Source: JAJRRS01 sp965230275 (GTDB lineage: Bacteria > Planctomycetota > Phycisphaerae > Phycisphaerales > Phycisphaeraceae). Taken from it: 64,000 nt of DNA. The stretch is taken from assembly GCA_965230275.1 (NCBI GenBank), contig CBDDKO010000002.1, positions 2,790,001-2,854,000 on the forward strand. The letters run 5' to 3'. Shown piece after piece: positions 53,492-61,527 of the stretch; within the stretch, counting starts at the first letter, position 1, and the number at the start of each line of letters is the position of its first letter. The translations under genes and the position numbers were made by a program. Below the pieces are notes generated by a model, which was not told the origin of the DNA, did not search any database, and was given only the letters and a program-made list of their open reading frames with translations.

Positions 53492-54565
53492 TTATCCCGC
53501 GACGGCTGCCAGGCTTGGGTAGTCGGTGTAGCCCTGTGCTGGCTCGTCGAAAGTGACGAAGGTGTCGGGGTTGGGGGTGTTGAGTTCGGCGTTTTGTTCA
53601 AAGCGGTCCGCCAGGTCGGGGTTGCCGATGTACAGTTGACCGAATGCAATCGCGTCGGCGTCCCCGTCGGTGATGCGTTCGCGGGCGGTCTCGGCGGTAT
53701 AGCCCTGGTTGCCGATCAGCACGCCGCCAAAGGCTTGTTTCATTTTGGCGCTGAGCGCATCAGGGCCGAAGCTTTCGCGGGTGCAGATGAAGGCGATATT
53801 CCTTTGCCCGAGTTGTTCGGCTGCGTAGAGGAACAGCGACTCGGGGTCCGAGTCTCCCATGCTGTGGATATCGCAGCCCGGCGAGAGGTGCACACCCACC
53901 CGGCCGGGGCCCCAGACGTCGCAGAGCTCGTCCACGACTTCAAGCAGGAGTCGGCAACGGTTCTCGATCGCCCCGCCGTAGTCATCGGTGCGGAGGTTGG
54001 ACGAGTCCTGCATGAACTGATCGATCAGGTAGCCGTTGGCGGCGTGCAGTTCGACACCGTCGAAGCCCGCGGCCTTGGCGTTGATCGCGCCTTGGCGGTA
54101 GTCCTTGATGACCTGTTCGATTTCGGCGGGTGTCATGGCGCGCGGCTGCTCGTAACCTTTTTCGGGTCGAACCAGCGGGACGTGGCCTTCCGGTGTCACA
54201 GCGCTGGGGGCCAGGGGTTGCCTGCCATCTAGATAGATCGGGTCAGACATCCGGCCGACGTGCCAGAGCTGCAACACGATGCGCCCCCCGGACCGGCGCA
54301 CCGCGTCGGTCACCAATCGCCAGCCCTCGACCTGTTCGTCTGACCAGATGCCGGGCGTGTCGGGGTAGCCCACAGCGTCGGGGTTGATCGACGTTGCTTC
54401 GCTGATGATCAGCCCTGCGCTGGCGCGCTGGGCGTAGTACTCGGCGTTGAGTTCGTTGGGCACACGGCCCTCGGAGGCTCGGCAACGGGTTAAGGGCGAC
54501 ATCACGATCCGGTTGGGCAGTTCGAGTTCGCCGGCGGTCAGGGGTTGGAACAGTGGGTCGGACAT
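53492..54565 (-). CDS. Old yellow enzyme family alkene reductase
   Basis: 357 residues, FMN-dependent TIM barrel of the NemA/OYE type: NRIVMSPLTRCRA (FMN binding), GLIISEATSI, LQLWHVGRMSDP, the substrate-binding HAANGYLIDQFMQDSSNLRTDDYGGAIENRCRLLLEV, and GVLIGNQGYTAETA. It reduces activated C=C bonds or nitro compounds with NAD(P)H. In many bacteria such enzymes are controlled by TetR-type NemR; here a TetR gene lies upstream on the same strand with a TIM-barrel gene in between. Confidence 0.93.
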   Translation of the reverse strand: MSDPLFQPLTAGELELPNRIVMSPLTRCRASEGRVPNELNAEYYAQRASAGLIISEATSINPDAVGYPDTPGIWSDEQVEGWRLVTDAVRRSGGRIVLQLWHVGRMSDPIYLDGRQPLAPSAVTPEGHVPLVRPEKGYEQPRAMTPAEIEQVIKDYRQGAINAKAAGFDGVELHAANGYLIDQFMQDSSNLRTDDYGGAIENRCRLLLEVVDELCDVWGPGRVGVHLSPGCDIHSMGDSDPESLFLYAAEQLGQRNIAFICTRESFGPDALSAKMKQAFGGVLIGNQGYTAETARERITDGDADAIAFGQLYIGNPDLADRFEQNAELNTPNPDTFVTFDEPAQGYTDYPSLAAVAG

Positions 54566-54678
54566 TGTGTGCTCTTTTCAAATATTGCTTGCACGGCTAA
54601 ACGGTGTGCAGCATGAATGCGTGTATATGTCAAAGCTGTGTGTGCTGTGGTTTATTCCTTGCGTGGCGGAGATTGGGG

Positions 54679-56439
54679 TCAGTTGTTGCCTCGGGCATCG
54701 GCCTCGATCTCCTGCCAACGGTTGAATGACCGTGTCAGGTGGTTGCGCGGATCGCCCTGCACGCCGTAGGTATGCAGGAACATAGGGCCGGTGTAGCCGT
54801 GCTCGATCAGGGCTTTGACCATGGGGGTGGGGTCGAGGTCGCCCTCGTCCAGCGGCATGATGGTTTTGGACCAGTTGCTGTTAACGCGATTCATGGATGA
54901 GTCGGCGCCGTTGATCGAGACCAGCGCGACATGCTCAGCGACGAGGCCGACGATCTCGGGGATGCGGTCGTCGTTGGATTCTTTGAGTTCGTGGCAGTAG
55001 TGCATCGAGATCTTGACGTTCGGCCGATCGACCTTATGCATGAGTTCGAGGGCCTCCTCGACATCGAGGTACGTGGTGCGGTGGTGCGGGTAGAGGACGA
55101 CGGTGACGCCGTACTCGGCCGCGTGGTCTGCGAGGCGTTGGTAGAACGCGGGGGCGAGGCTGATCTGGTCGCTGCTGCCCCGTCCCTTGACCCATAGCAT
55201 GGCATCGTTGTCGCGCAGGATCGTGAACAGGCGATCCATGCGTTGCTGGTTGTATTTAGCGGTGACCGAAGCGGTCCACAGCGCCGCGGGCAGCTTCAGC
55301 CTGCCTTCGACGACGGCCGGTGCGTTGAACCATTTTTCGATGTAGTTCACGTTCGGCGTGTGCCAGCCGGTGGCGATGGCCGAGTCGTAGCCGATCGAAA
55401 CGAGCAACTCGGCCTGTTCGGCGGGCGGTAGTTCGCCGAGGCTACCCATATCAAACGCACCGAACTCGTAGCGCTCCCCGGCTTCCAGTGCCGCGGCTGC
55501 GGCGGCGCGGTCTTCAGCAGAAATGCTGACGGACTCGATTGCCGGGCTGGCGGCGATGTGGGTGATGCCGGCGTTCATGTTTTTCCACGCCTGTACCGAG
55601 CGGGGCAGGTGCTGGGCGTTGGGCTGGTTGATGCCGAAGGTCTTGAGCACGATCGGGCCTTCGTAGCCGGCGCGGGCGAGTGCATTGATGAACGGCGTGG
55701 GCGGCAGGTCGCCCTCGTCCAGCGGCAGGATCGCGCGGGACCAGTCGTTCTCACGCCTGGCGTTTTGGAATGAAGTGTCCGCGCCGTGGATCCCGACGAT
55801 GGCGATATGCGGGGCCATCTCGTTAACGATGTCGGCGATCTGTGTGTGGGTCCCGGCCTTGAGCTCATGGCACCAGATCACCGAGAGCTTGAGGTTGTCG
55901 CTTTCCACTGCCTGGAGCACCTCGTAGGCCGCCTGGGCATGAGGGATGGGCGAGATCAGGTGCGGGTAGATCACCAACTCGACGCCGTAGGTCTTGGCGT
56001 GGGCCGCGGCCTGGCGGAAGAACTCGATGGCTTGAGCTTGGGCGTCACGATTGCCCCGAACACGGACCCACAGGGGCAGGTCGCGCTCCGCCAGCAGCTT
56101 GTAGAGCGGCTCGACCTTCTCGGGCTGATACCCGTCACGGAGCTGAGGGGCCCAGCGGACGCTGCCGACGGCGATCCTGCCCTCGGTGACGGCCGGGGCG
56201 TTGAGGTAGGCATTGACCCGCTGGAGGTTCGGCCCGGCCTGGGCATCAACCCAGATGCCTTCAAAGCCCATGGCCGCGAGTGTCTCGGCCTGCTGAGCTG
56301 GGTTTTGGTTGCGAAGCGTCACTGTGGAGCCGACCAATGGGCCGTTCAGCAGAGGCTGGGCGAAGGTTGTACCAGCCATGACGAGTGCGAGCGCGGTGCT
56401 AAGAAGCCTGATCGTCAGTTGAATCGCGGATCGTTTCAT
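54679..56439 (-). CDS. Secreted tandem-duplicated xylose-isomerase-like TIM barrel protein
   Basis: 586 residues. Signal peptide (LLSTALALVMAGTTFA), then two related barrels: residues about 30-290 and 325-580. They repeat the same landmarks: ETLAAMGFEGIWV / ELLVSIGYDSAIA, YGVELVIYPHLISPI / YGVTVVLYPHHRTTY, LSVIWCHELKAG / ISMHYCHELKES, VGIHGADTS / VSINGADSS and LPLDEGDLPPTPFI / MPLDEGDLDPTPMV. The His and acidic residues suit metal binding. This matches planctomycete sugar phosphate isomerase/epimerase proteins; substrate unknown. Confidence 0.85.
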   Translation of the reverse strand: MKRSAIQLTIRLLSTALALVMAGTTFAQPLLNGPLVGSTVTLRNQNPAQQAETLAAMGFEGIWVDAQAGPNLQRVNAYLNAPAVTEGRIAVGSVRWAPQLRDGYQPEKVEPLYKLLAERDLPLWVRVRGNRDAQAQAIEFFRQAAAHAKTYGVELVIYPHLISPIPHAQAAYEVLQAVESDNLKLSVIWCHELKAGTHTQIADIVNEMAPHIAIVGIHGADTSFQNARRENDWSRAILPLDEGDLPPTPFINALARAGYEGPIVLKTFGINQPNAQHLPRSVQAWKNMNAGITHIAASPAIESVSISAEDRAAAAAALEAGERYEFGAFDMGSLGELPPAEQAELLVSIGYDSAIATGWHTPNVNYIEKWFNAPAVVEGRLKLPAALWTASVTAKYNQQRMDRLFTILRDNDAMLWVKGRGSSDQISLAPAFYQRLADHAAEYGVTVVLYPHHRTTYLDVEEALELMHKVDRPNVKISMHYCHELKESNDDRIPEIVGLVAEHVALVSINGADSSMNRVNSNWSKTIMPLDEGDLDPTPMVKALIEHGYTGPMFLHTYGVQGDPRNHLTRSFNRWQEIEADARGNN

Positions 56440-56530
56440 GCGTTAATTCCCTGATTTAAAAGGGTATATTTCATCATTCCTTCAGGTCACAGGCCCACCT
56501 ACCAGGATTGGATAGGTGTGCAGGCCCGGC

Positions 56531-56571
56531 ATACTAACCGACCGACTAGTTACTAGTCAACCGGTCGGGTT
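56531..56571 (-). promoter_or_regulatory. Promoter and TetR-type operator of the TIM-barrel gene
   Basis: Minus strand TTGACT (56560-56555), an 18-base spacer and TAGTAT (56536-56531). The spacer holds the palindrome GACTAGT-T-ACTAGTC (56544-56558). The 15-mer AACCGACCGACTAGT (56536-56550) recurs with one change upstream of tetR. Confidence 0.7.
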
Positions 56572-56628
56572 GGATTATTTGCAGAAAAGGGACGGCAGGT
56601 TCGAGCAGGCGTTGGGCATGGGATGGGT

Positions 56629-57234
56629 TCAGGCGGACGCGGCCTGGCCGGTCTGGAGCATCTGCAGCAGGAAGGCCTTGGTGTGCTCCAGTGGCTCGGT
56701 ATTGCGGACGGTGTGGCAGCGTTGCAGCATGCCGTTGACCAGATCGTGGATCACGGCACCGGTGGTGGCCGGGTCCATATCGGGCTTGAACACGCCGGTG
56801 TCCTGGCCCTCTTGGATCAAGCGGGTGTAGATCTCCGCGCCTTCGGCTGCGCCGTCGGCGAGCACTTTGCGCATGCCTTCGCTGGTCGTTGCGACCTCGC
56901 CGGAGAGTTTGACGATCAGGCAGGGGCACTGTGTGGGGTGACGCCGGGCTTTTTCGATCATGCCGTCGAGCAGGTGGTTTAGCCGGCCCATCGGGTCCAG
57001 GTCTGTGGCGTCAATGAGTTCGCGCTGGAGGTAGGCGATGTGGGCGCTCATGTAGTGCGACAATAGCTCAACGCCGAACGCGTCTTTGGAGGGGAAGTAG
57101 TAGTAGAACGAGCCGCGTGGCACGTTGACCGCTGCGAGGATTTCCGCCAGGCCGACGCCGTTGAACCCCTTCTCGAGGATGAGGGCTTCGGCGCCGTGGA
57201 GGATGCGGTTTTTGGTCTGTTCGGCGGCAGGCAT
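56629..57234 (-). CDS. TetR/AcrR family transcriptional regulator
   Basis: 201 residues. N-terminal helix-turn-helix domain: TKNRILHGAEALILEKGFNGVGLAEILAAVNVPRGSFYYYFPSKDAFGVELL. The C-terminal ligand domain has a single CPC motif (RRHPTQCPCLIVKLSGE), which, as in NemR-like and other electrophile sensors, could be redox-active. It shares strand with the TIM-barrel and old-yellow-enzyme genes and its own operator word recurs before the former, so autoregulation plus control of those genes is likely. Its predicted transcript starts at the ATG itself. Confidence 0.9.
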   Translation of the reverse strand: MPAAEQTKNRILHGAEALILEKGFNGVGLAEILAAVNVPRGSFYYYFPSKDAFGVELLSHYMSAHIAYLQRELIDATDLDPMGRLNHLLDGMIEKARRHPTQCPCLIVKLSGEVATTSEGMRKVLADGAAEGAEIYTRLIQEGQDTGVFKPDMDPATTGAVIHDLVNGMLQRCHTVRNTEPLEHTKAFLLQMLQTGQAASA

Positions 57235-57240
57235 ACCCCC

Positions 57241-57272
57241 ATTATAGCACCAAACTAACCAGTCGGTCGGTT
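57241..57272 (-). promoter_or_regulatory. tetR promoter with overlapping operator
   Basis: Extended -10 TGCTATAAT on the minus strand (TATAAT 57246-57241), with +1 predicted at 57234, the A of the ATG (leaderless). Just upstream, AACCGACCGACTGGTT (57272-57257) matches the operator word at 56536-56550. Confidence 0.7.
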
Positions 57273-57306
57273 ATTCGCTGAAGTTCTATCTATGGCCTGT
57301 TTTAGG

Positions 57307-58734
57307 CTACCGGCTGCGGTGTTCACGACGGCGATCGGGGGGCGGTGGCGCGGCGTCAGCCTCTTCGCGGGAGATGATGCCGTCGTTGTTTTTATCGATG
57401 GATTTGAAGTGGTGGTCGGGGCCTTTGAACTCGCGCTTGGTGACTTGGCCGTCGTTGTTGGTGTCGAAGTGGTCCAGGAAGTGGTTGCCGCCGGGGCGAT
57501 CACGGGGTGGTTGGTTAGGTGTGGGGTCCGGGTTTGATGAAGCGTTGCTCTTCGAGGTCGAAGGTGTGACGGGGAGTACGTCGCCGCCTCGCACACAGCG
57601 GACCATGTTGTTGATGCGGATCACGTCGCCTTGCGGGCCTCGGCCGTAGGGGAATCGCGAGGCGTCGCCGGTCTTGGGATCGGAGCGCTGCGAGCCTGCG
57701 CCGTGGACATCCATCAGAGTTTTTTGGCCGGTACGTCGGTTCTCCATCCACCCGAGCGATCGGCCGAAGGCGAAGTAGACGGCGGTGTCGGTTCGACCCT
57801 TTGCGCTGATGTGTGTGCTGCTGGTCCAGTAGTGGGCGTAGTCCTTCTTGCCGCCTTCGTTTCGGATGGCGGTGGTATCGAAGATCGGGTCGATCGCGGC
57901 GGAGCCGGTGGTGTCGGGCGATCGGGTGTAGTCGACGATGCTCTGCAATTCCTTGGCTGACGGGAGACGCCAATCGCTGTGTCCGGCGAGCTTGAGGCTT
58001 TCTGCGTACTTCAGCGCGGCCTGCCAGTCCATGCCTTTGCCGCTGTCGGCTTTCATCCAGGTGAGCCCGGTGGCGGTGTCTGTGATGGTGCCGTCGCCGT
58101 TGTCTTTGAAGTTGTTCTTGCCGTAGTCGGGGTTGTCTCGGACATAGAGGGCGTAGTAGGTTTTCTCCCCGCGTGGGCCATGTTTCCCGATGGGGTATCC
58201 CTTGATGCGGCCGTCGGCGAAGTTGACGCCGAACATGGTTCGTGCGCCGTTCATCGTGGTGCTGACGTAGAGGGTGGAAGTGGCGAACTGCGAGTCGATG
58301 ATGCGTTCGTTTTGGTCGGGGTTGCCGTAGCTGAAGTTGAAGACGGTGTGATCGATGAAGGGGGTGAGGTTCCCGGTGGCGGTACTCATCGGATCGGGAT
58401 CGATGCCGTTGAACTGGATCAGGGAATACAGCTCTTTGATGGTGGGCAGCCGCCAGTCGTGATAGCCAGCGGTGCGGCAGGTCTTGGCGCTTTTTGCGGC
58501 GTTCGCCCACGTCATTTTCTTGCCGGGGTCTTTCGTCCACATCAGGCCGGTGACGTGGTCGGTGACGGTGCCGTCGCCGTGGTCTTCGTAGGACGGGGCG
58601 TTGCCCGCGTAGTGTGCGTCCTGGCCGGCGTGTGGTCCGAAGGCTTGTGTCTGAGCGGTGTCGACGATGGGGTAAGTGTCTGCGCCGGCTTGGGTGACGG
58701 CGAAAAAAAAGACTAGGAACACCGTGATTCTCAT
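57307..58734 (-). CDS. Secreted DUF1566 (Lcl-type) protein with C-terminal EF hands
   Basis: 475 residues. Signal peptide (FLVFFFAVTQAGA), then two DUF1566-like domains, seen as paired motifs: DHGDGTVTDHVTGLMWTKDP...YHDWRLPTIKELYSLI and DNGDGTITDTATGLTWMKAD...HSDWRLPSAKELQSIV. A low-complexity Pro/Ser/Asn linker (about 395-425) leads to two EF hands: DTNNDGQVTKREF and DKNNDGIISREEA. It is an extracellular, probably calcium-binding protein. The role is unknown; relatives include surface proteins and lectin-like domains. Confidence 0.85.
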   Translation of the reverse strand: MRITVFLVFFFAVTQAGADTYPIVDTAQTQAFGPHAGQDAHYAGNAPSYEDHGDGTVTDHVTGLMWTKDPGKKMTWANAAKSAKTCRTAGYHDWRLPTIKELYSLIQFNGIDPDPMSTATGNLTPFIDHTVFNFSYGNPDQNERIIDSQFATSTLYVSTTMNGARTMFGVNFADGRIKGYPIGKHGPRGEKTYYALYVRDNPDYGKNNFKDNGDGTITDTATGLTWMKADSGKGMDWQAALKYAESLKLAGHSDWRLPSAKELQSIVDYTRSPDTTGSAAIDPIFDTTAIRNEGGKKDYAHYWTSSTHISAKGRTDTAVYFAFGRSLGWMENRRTGQKTLMDVHGAGSQRSDPKTGDASRFPYGRGPQGDVIRINNMVRCVRGGDVLPVTPSTSKSNASSNPDPTPNQPPRDRPGGNHFLDHFDTNNDGQVTKREFKGPDHHFKSIDKNNDGIISREEADAAPPPPDRRREHRSR

Positions 58735-58932
58735 AGGTTTGCTCCCGCTTTATCTGTGTAAGTTAAACGCGGGGCTTCGGTTGATATTGCAGGGGCGGCC
58801 GGTGGCACATCGATAGGCCAGCGATGACGGGCCCTTTGCCTCTGCTTGTTTTTTGTGCGTTTGTGCAGGTTTAGGTGAATAGCCTGCATGGTATTGGCGC
58901 AGCCGATGGGGTTTTAAGCGTCTGAGGGGAGG

Positions 58933-58948
58933 TGGCACATCGTTTGCA
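58933..58948 (+). promoter_or_regulatory. Sigma-54 (RpoN) promoter of the binding-protein/GdmH operon
   Basis: TGGCAC-ATCGT-TTGCA, with GG (58934-58935) and GC (58946-58947) separated by exactly ten bases. Predicted start about 58959, 117 bases before the first gene. Confidence 0.85.
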
Positions 58949-58957
58949 ATATCTCTT

Positions 58958-59037
58958 GTGGAGTCAGGGTGTGATGCCATCAGACCGCGGCGCGGCCACG
59001 GTTATCCATCGCTTATTGCCCACGAACAAGGCTCCAC
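58958..59037 (+). ncRNA. Structured 5' leader, riboswitch-like
   Basis: GTGGAGTC (58958-58965) pairs with GGCTCCAC (59030-59037), enclosing about 65 bases. Inside, TGAT-GCC-ATCA and ACCG-c-GGC-GCG-GCC-a-CGGT can form hairpins. The closed stem begins at the predicted transcription start. No match to the guanidine-I, -II or -III cores that I know. Structure is seen; ligand or function is unknown. Confidence 0.4.
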
Positions 59038-59075
59038 TTACTTAAGACACGAACACTCAATTAGAGGAGGCATGC

Positions 59076-60062
59076 ATGCTATCTACCTGGAAGTACATCA
59101 CCGCGGCGGCGGTCCTGGCTGTTTCACTATTAACTGGCGGGACCGCGCAGGCGGATGAGCCGTTGAAGATCGGTTACTCGGACTGGCCGGGCTGGGTGGC
59201 GTGGGAAATCGCGATCCAGAAGGGGTGGTTTAAAGAGGCGGGTGTGGAAGTCGAGTTTGTCTGGTTCGATTATGTCGCGTCCATGGACGCCTACGCCGCC
59301 GGCCAGCTTGACGCGGTCTGCATGACCAACGGTGATGCCCTAGTAACCGGGACGGCACGCCCCTCGGTCGCGATCATCATCAACGACTACTCCAACGGCA
59401 ACGACATGCTCGTCGCCACCCCCGACATCAAGAGCGTCAGCGACCTGAAGGGCAAGAAGATCGGCGCGGAGTTGGGCTTCGTCGCTCACCTGCTTGCGAT
59501 CACCGCGCTGACGGAGAACGGCCTGTCGGCTGACGACGTGGAATGGGTCAACACCCCGACCGACAAGACGCCTGCGATGCTGGCGTCCGGCGACGTTTCC
59601 GCGATCGCCGCCTGGCAGCCGAACTCGGGCGAGGCGCTCAAGTCGACGTCGGGCTCCAAGGCCATCTTCACCTCCGCCGATGCGCCGGGCATCATCTACG
59701 ACGTGCTGAGCGTCAGCCCCGAGAGCCTGGCCTCGCGCAAGGACGAGTGGGGCAAGGTGGTGAAGGTCTGGTACCAGGTGGTTGACTACCTCAAGGATGA
59801 AGACAACTGGGACGAGGCGCTGGGTATCCTCGCGGCCCGCGTGCAGGTCGATCCATCGGAATACGAGCCGTTCTTCGCCGGCACCTACATCCTGTCGTTA
59901 GACGAGGCGCTGAAAGTGTGGGAAGAAGCCGAAGGGCTGGGCTCGATCTACGGCTCGACGGATTACGTCAACAAGTTCAACGTGAAGTATGAAGCGTATG
60001 AAGAGGCGCTGGACTTCAAGTCCTACCTGGACCCGAGCCTGACCAAGGCGCTGGCCGAGTAA
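59076..60062 (+). CDS. NitT/TauT-type ABC transporter substrate-binding protein
   Basis: 328 residues. Signal peptide (AAAVLAVSLLTGGTAQA), then a SsuA/NMT1-type periplasmic binding fold: LKIGYSDWPGWVAWEIAIQKGWFKEAGVEVEFVWFDYVASMDAYAAGQLDAVCMTNGDAL, GKKIGAELGFVAHLLAITALTENGL, and SAIAAWQPNSGEAL. GAGGAGG precedes the ATG. With the permease and ATPase it forms an importer next to two arginase-family hydrolases; transporters of this type recur beside guanidine-degrading enzymes, so guanidine is the leading candidate ligand. Nitrate, taurine or other small molecules cannot be excluded from sequence. Confidence 0.88.
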   Translation: MLSTWKYITAAAVLAVSLLTGGTAQADEPLKIGYSDWPGWVAWEIAIQKGWFKEAGVEVEFVWFDYVASMDAYAAGQLDAVCMTNGDALVTGTARPSVAIIINDYSNGNDMLVATPDIKSVSDLKGKKIGAELGFVAHLLAITALTENGLSADDVEWVNTPTDKTPAMLASGDVSAIAAWQPNSGEALKSTSGSKAIFTSADAPGIIYDVLSVSPESLASRKDEWGKVVKVWYQVVDYLKDEDNWDEALGILAARVQVDPSEYEPFFAGTYILSLDEALKVWEEAEGLGSIYGSTDYVNKFNVKYEAYEEALDFKSYLDPSLTKALAE

Positions 60063-60085
60063 GTCAACAATCGTGATCTCCGCGT

Positions 60086-60120
60086 AGGGCCGGTCAATAG
60101 CCGGCTCTGCGCTTTCTTTG
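60086..60120 (+). terminator. Attenuating hairpin after the binding-protein gene
   Basis: AGGGCCGG-TCAATAG-CCGGCTCT (8 bp, one G-U) then GCGCTTTCTTTG, 24 bases after the stop. It likely reduces readthrough to the permease, as in the urtA operon. Confidence 0.65.
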
Positions 60121-60144
60121 CCGGGGCCTGCGAGGACCATTGGT

Positions 60145-61527
60145 ATGCCCAGGACAAACGGAGCGGGCAAGCCCTTTCGAGCGATGGGGGGCGTATGGCT
60201 GATGCTGGTATCGTTCCTGATACCCATCGGGCTGTGGTGCCTGCTCACGTACGTGCCCTGGTTCCAGGGGTACATGAAGCTGACGGTGACGGTCGAAAAG
60301 GTCGGCGACCTGGCGGTGTATGCCGTGGGCGACCGGGTGGAGAAGTCCTACTTCGGCGAATACACCGATCAGATCCGGGCTTACAACCAGCAAGTCGTGG
60401 CCGATCGCACAGACGGCGTGGAGCATCGATCCTCTCGGACGAACAAGAAGTGCATCCGGCAGATCCGTCCGGTCGCCGAGGCCGAGGGCTGGCTTAACGG
60501 AATCGATGAGTCGGACATCAAGGCGATCGATGCGGCGCTGCTGGCGTCGTATGGCGAGCTTGCCGAGGGCACGATAGCGCCGACGGTGTTGAAGCTGTCA
60601 GATGAGAACCTGGCGATCATCCGTGACAACTGGTCGGTGATTGGTGAGTCTGAGCAGCCTGACATTGCCACCCTGACGCGCAAGCCGCTTGCGTACCTGA
60701 TCCCACAGGGGGTCTCTGCTTCGCCGGTGTTCCTGCCGGCACCGCACGAGTGTTTCCAGGCGGCGTGGCGTGACTTTACCCGGCGGCCTGACAACAACAT
60801 GCCTTGGATGCATGAACGGCTGCTCAGTTCGCTGAAGGTGGTGTTCGGTGCGTTTGCTTTGTCCTGCCTGATCGGGGTGCCGATCGGGCTGCTGTGCGGG
60901 ACGTACAAGTTCTTCGCGAAGATCATCGAGCCGTTCACGGACTTCTTCCGGTACATGCCGGCCCCGACTTTCGGGCTGCTGCTTCAGGCGATCTTCGGGA
61001 TCTACGGAGCGCCGAAGATCGCGCTGGTGTTTGTCGGCACGTTCCCGCACATGGTCCTGATGCTGGGTAATACGACACGGCTGCTGGATCGTTCGTTGCT
61101 TGAAGCGGCGCAGACGCTGGGCGCGACGAATAAGGTGCTGATCCGCCGGGTCGTGATCCCCGGGGTGATGCCGAAGATTTATAACGACCTGCGCGTGCTG
61201 CTTGGCTGGGCGTGGACCTGGCTGGTGATCGCGGAGCTGATCGGCGAGAAGTCTGGTCTGACCGACTTCATCGTCACCCAGGGCGGCAAGTACAACTTCG
61301 ACCGCGTCTTCCCTGTGATCATCATGATCGGCGTGATCGGTTTCGGGACCGACCAGCTGCTGCAGTCGCTGGCTCGCAAGCTCTTCCCCTGGGAGTACCC
61401 GCACAGCCGGCCGGGCCTACTGAAGCAACTGATAGGGTTGTTCATGCGTCAGCCAAAGCCGTCTGTCGAAGCAGACGATGCGTCCGCCAAGCCGATGAAG
61501 GAGGCCGCCGATGTCGCGTCATGTTGA
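60145..61527 (+). CDS. NitT/TauT-type ABC transporter permease
   Basis: 460 residues, larger than the usual 250-300. A first helix (VWLMLVSFLIPIGLWCLLTYVPW) is followed by an about 180-residue periplasmic segment (residues 45-215), then the normal five-helix permease domain (SLKVVFGAFALSCLIGVPIGLLCGTYKF, LEAAQTLGATNKVLIRRVVIPGVMPKIYNDLRVLLGWAWTWLVIAELIG, the last being the EAA-type loop contacting the ATPase). Start at the ATG at 60145. It overlaps the ATPase gene by 17 bases. Confidence 0.88.
   Translation: MPRTNGAGKPFRAMGGVWLMLVSFLIPIGLWCLLTYVPWFQGYMKLTVTVEKVGDLAVYAVGDRVEKSYFGEYTDQIRAYNQQVVADRTDGVEHRSSRTNKKCIRQIRPVAEAEGWLNGIDESDIKAIDAALLASYGELAEGTIAPTVLKLSDENLAIIRDNWSVIGESEQPDIATLTRKPLAYLIPQGVSASPVFLPAPHECFQAAWRDFTRRPDNNMPWMHERLLSSLKVVFGAFALSCLIGVPIGLLCGTYKFFAKIIEPFTDFFRYMPAPTFGLLLQAIFGIYGAPKIALVFVGTFPHMVLMLGNTTRLLDRSLLEAAQTLGATNKVLIRRVVIPGVMPKIYNDLRVLLGWAWTWLVIAELIGEKSGLTDFIVTQGGKYNFDRVFPVIIMIGVIGFGTDQLLQSLARKLFPWEYPHSRPGLLKQLIGLFMRQPKPSVEADDASAKPMKEAADVASC

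Larger units (their letters stand above)
58735..59075. other. Divergent control region upstream of the guanidine-type operon
   Basis: 341 bases without a gene. It holds two direct repeats GGTGGCACATCG at 58801-58812 and 58931-58942. Only the second continues into a complete sigma-54 promoter; the first has G instead of C in the -12 GC. Downstream is a structured leader at 58958-59037. No guanidine-I (ykkC) core words were found. Confidence 0.6.

Noticed and set aside
58735..59075. Guanidine-I (ykkC) or mini-ykkC riboswitch upstream of the GdmH operon
   Set aside because: I looked for the CUAGGGUUCCG-type core and for two hairpins with ACGR loops. ACGG and ACGA words exist but are not closed by stems. 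Only an unassigned structured leader can be claimed.
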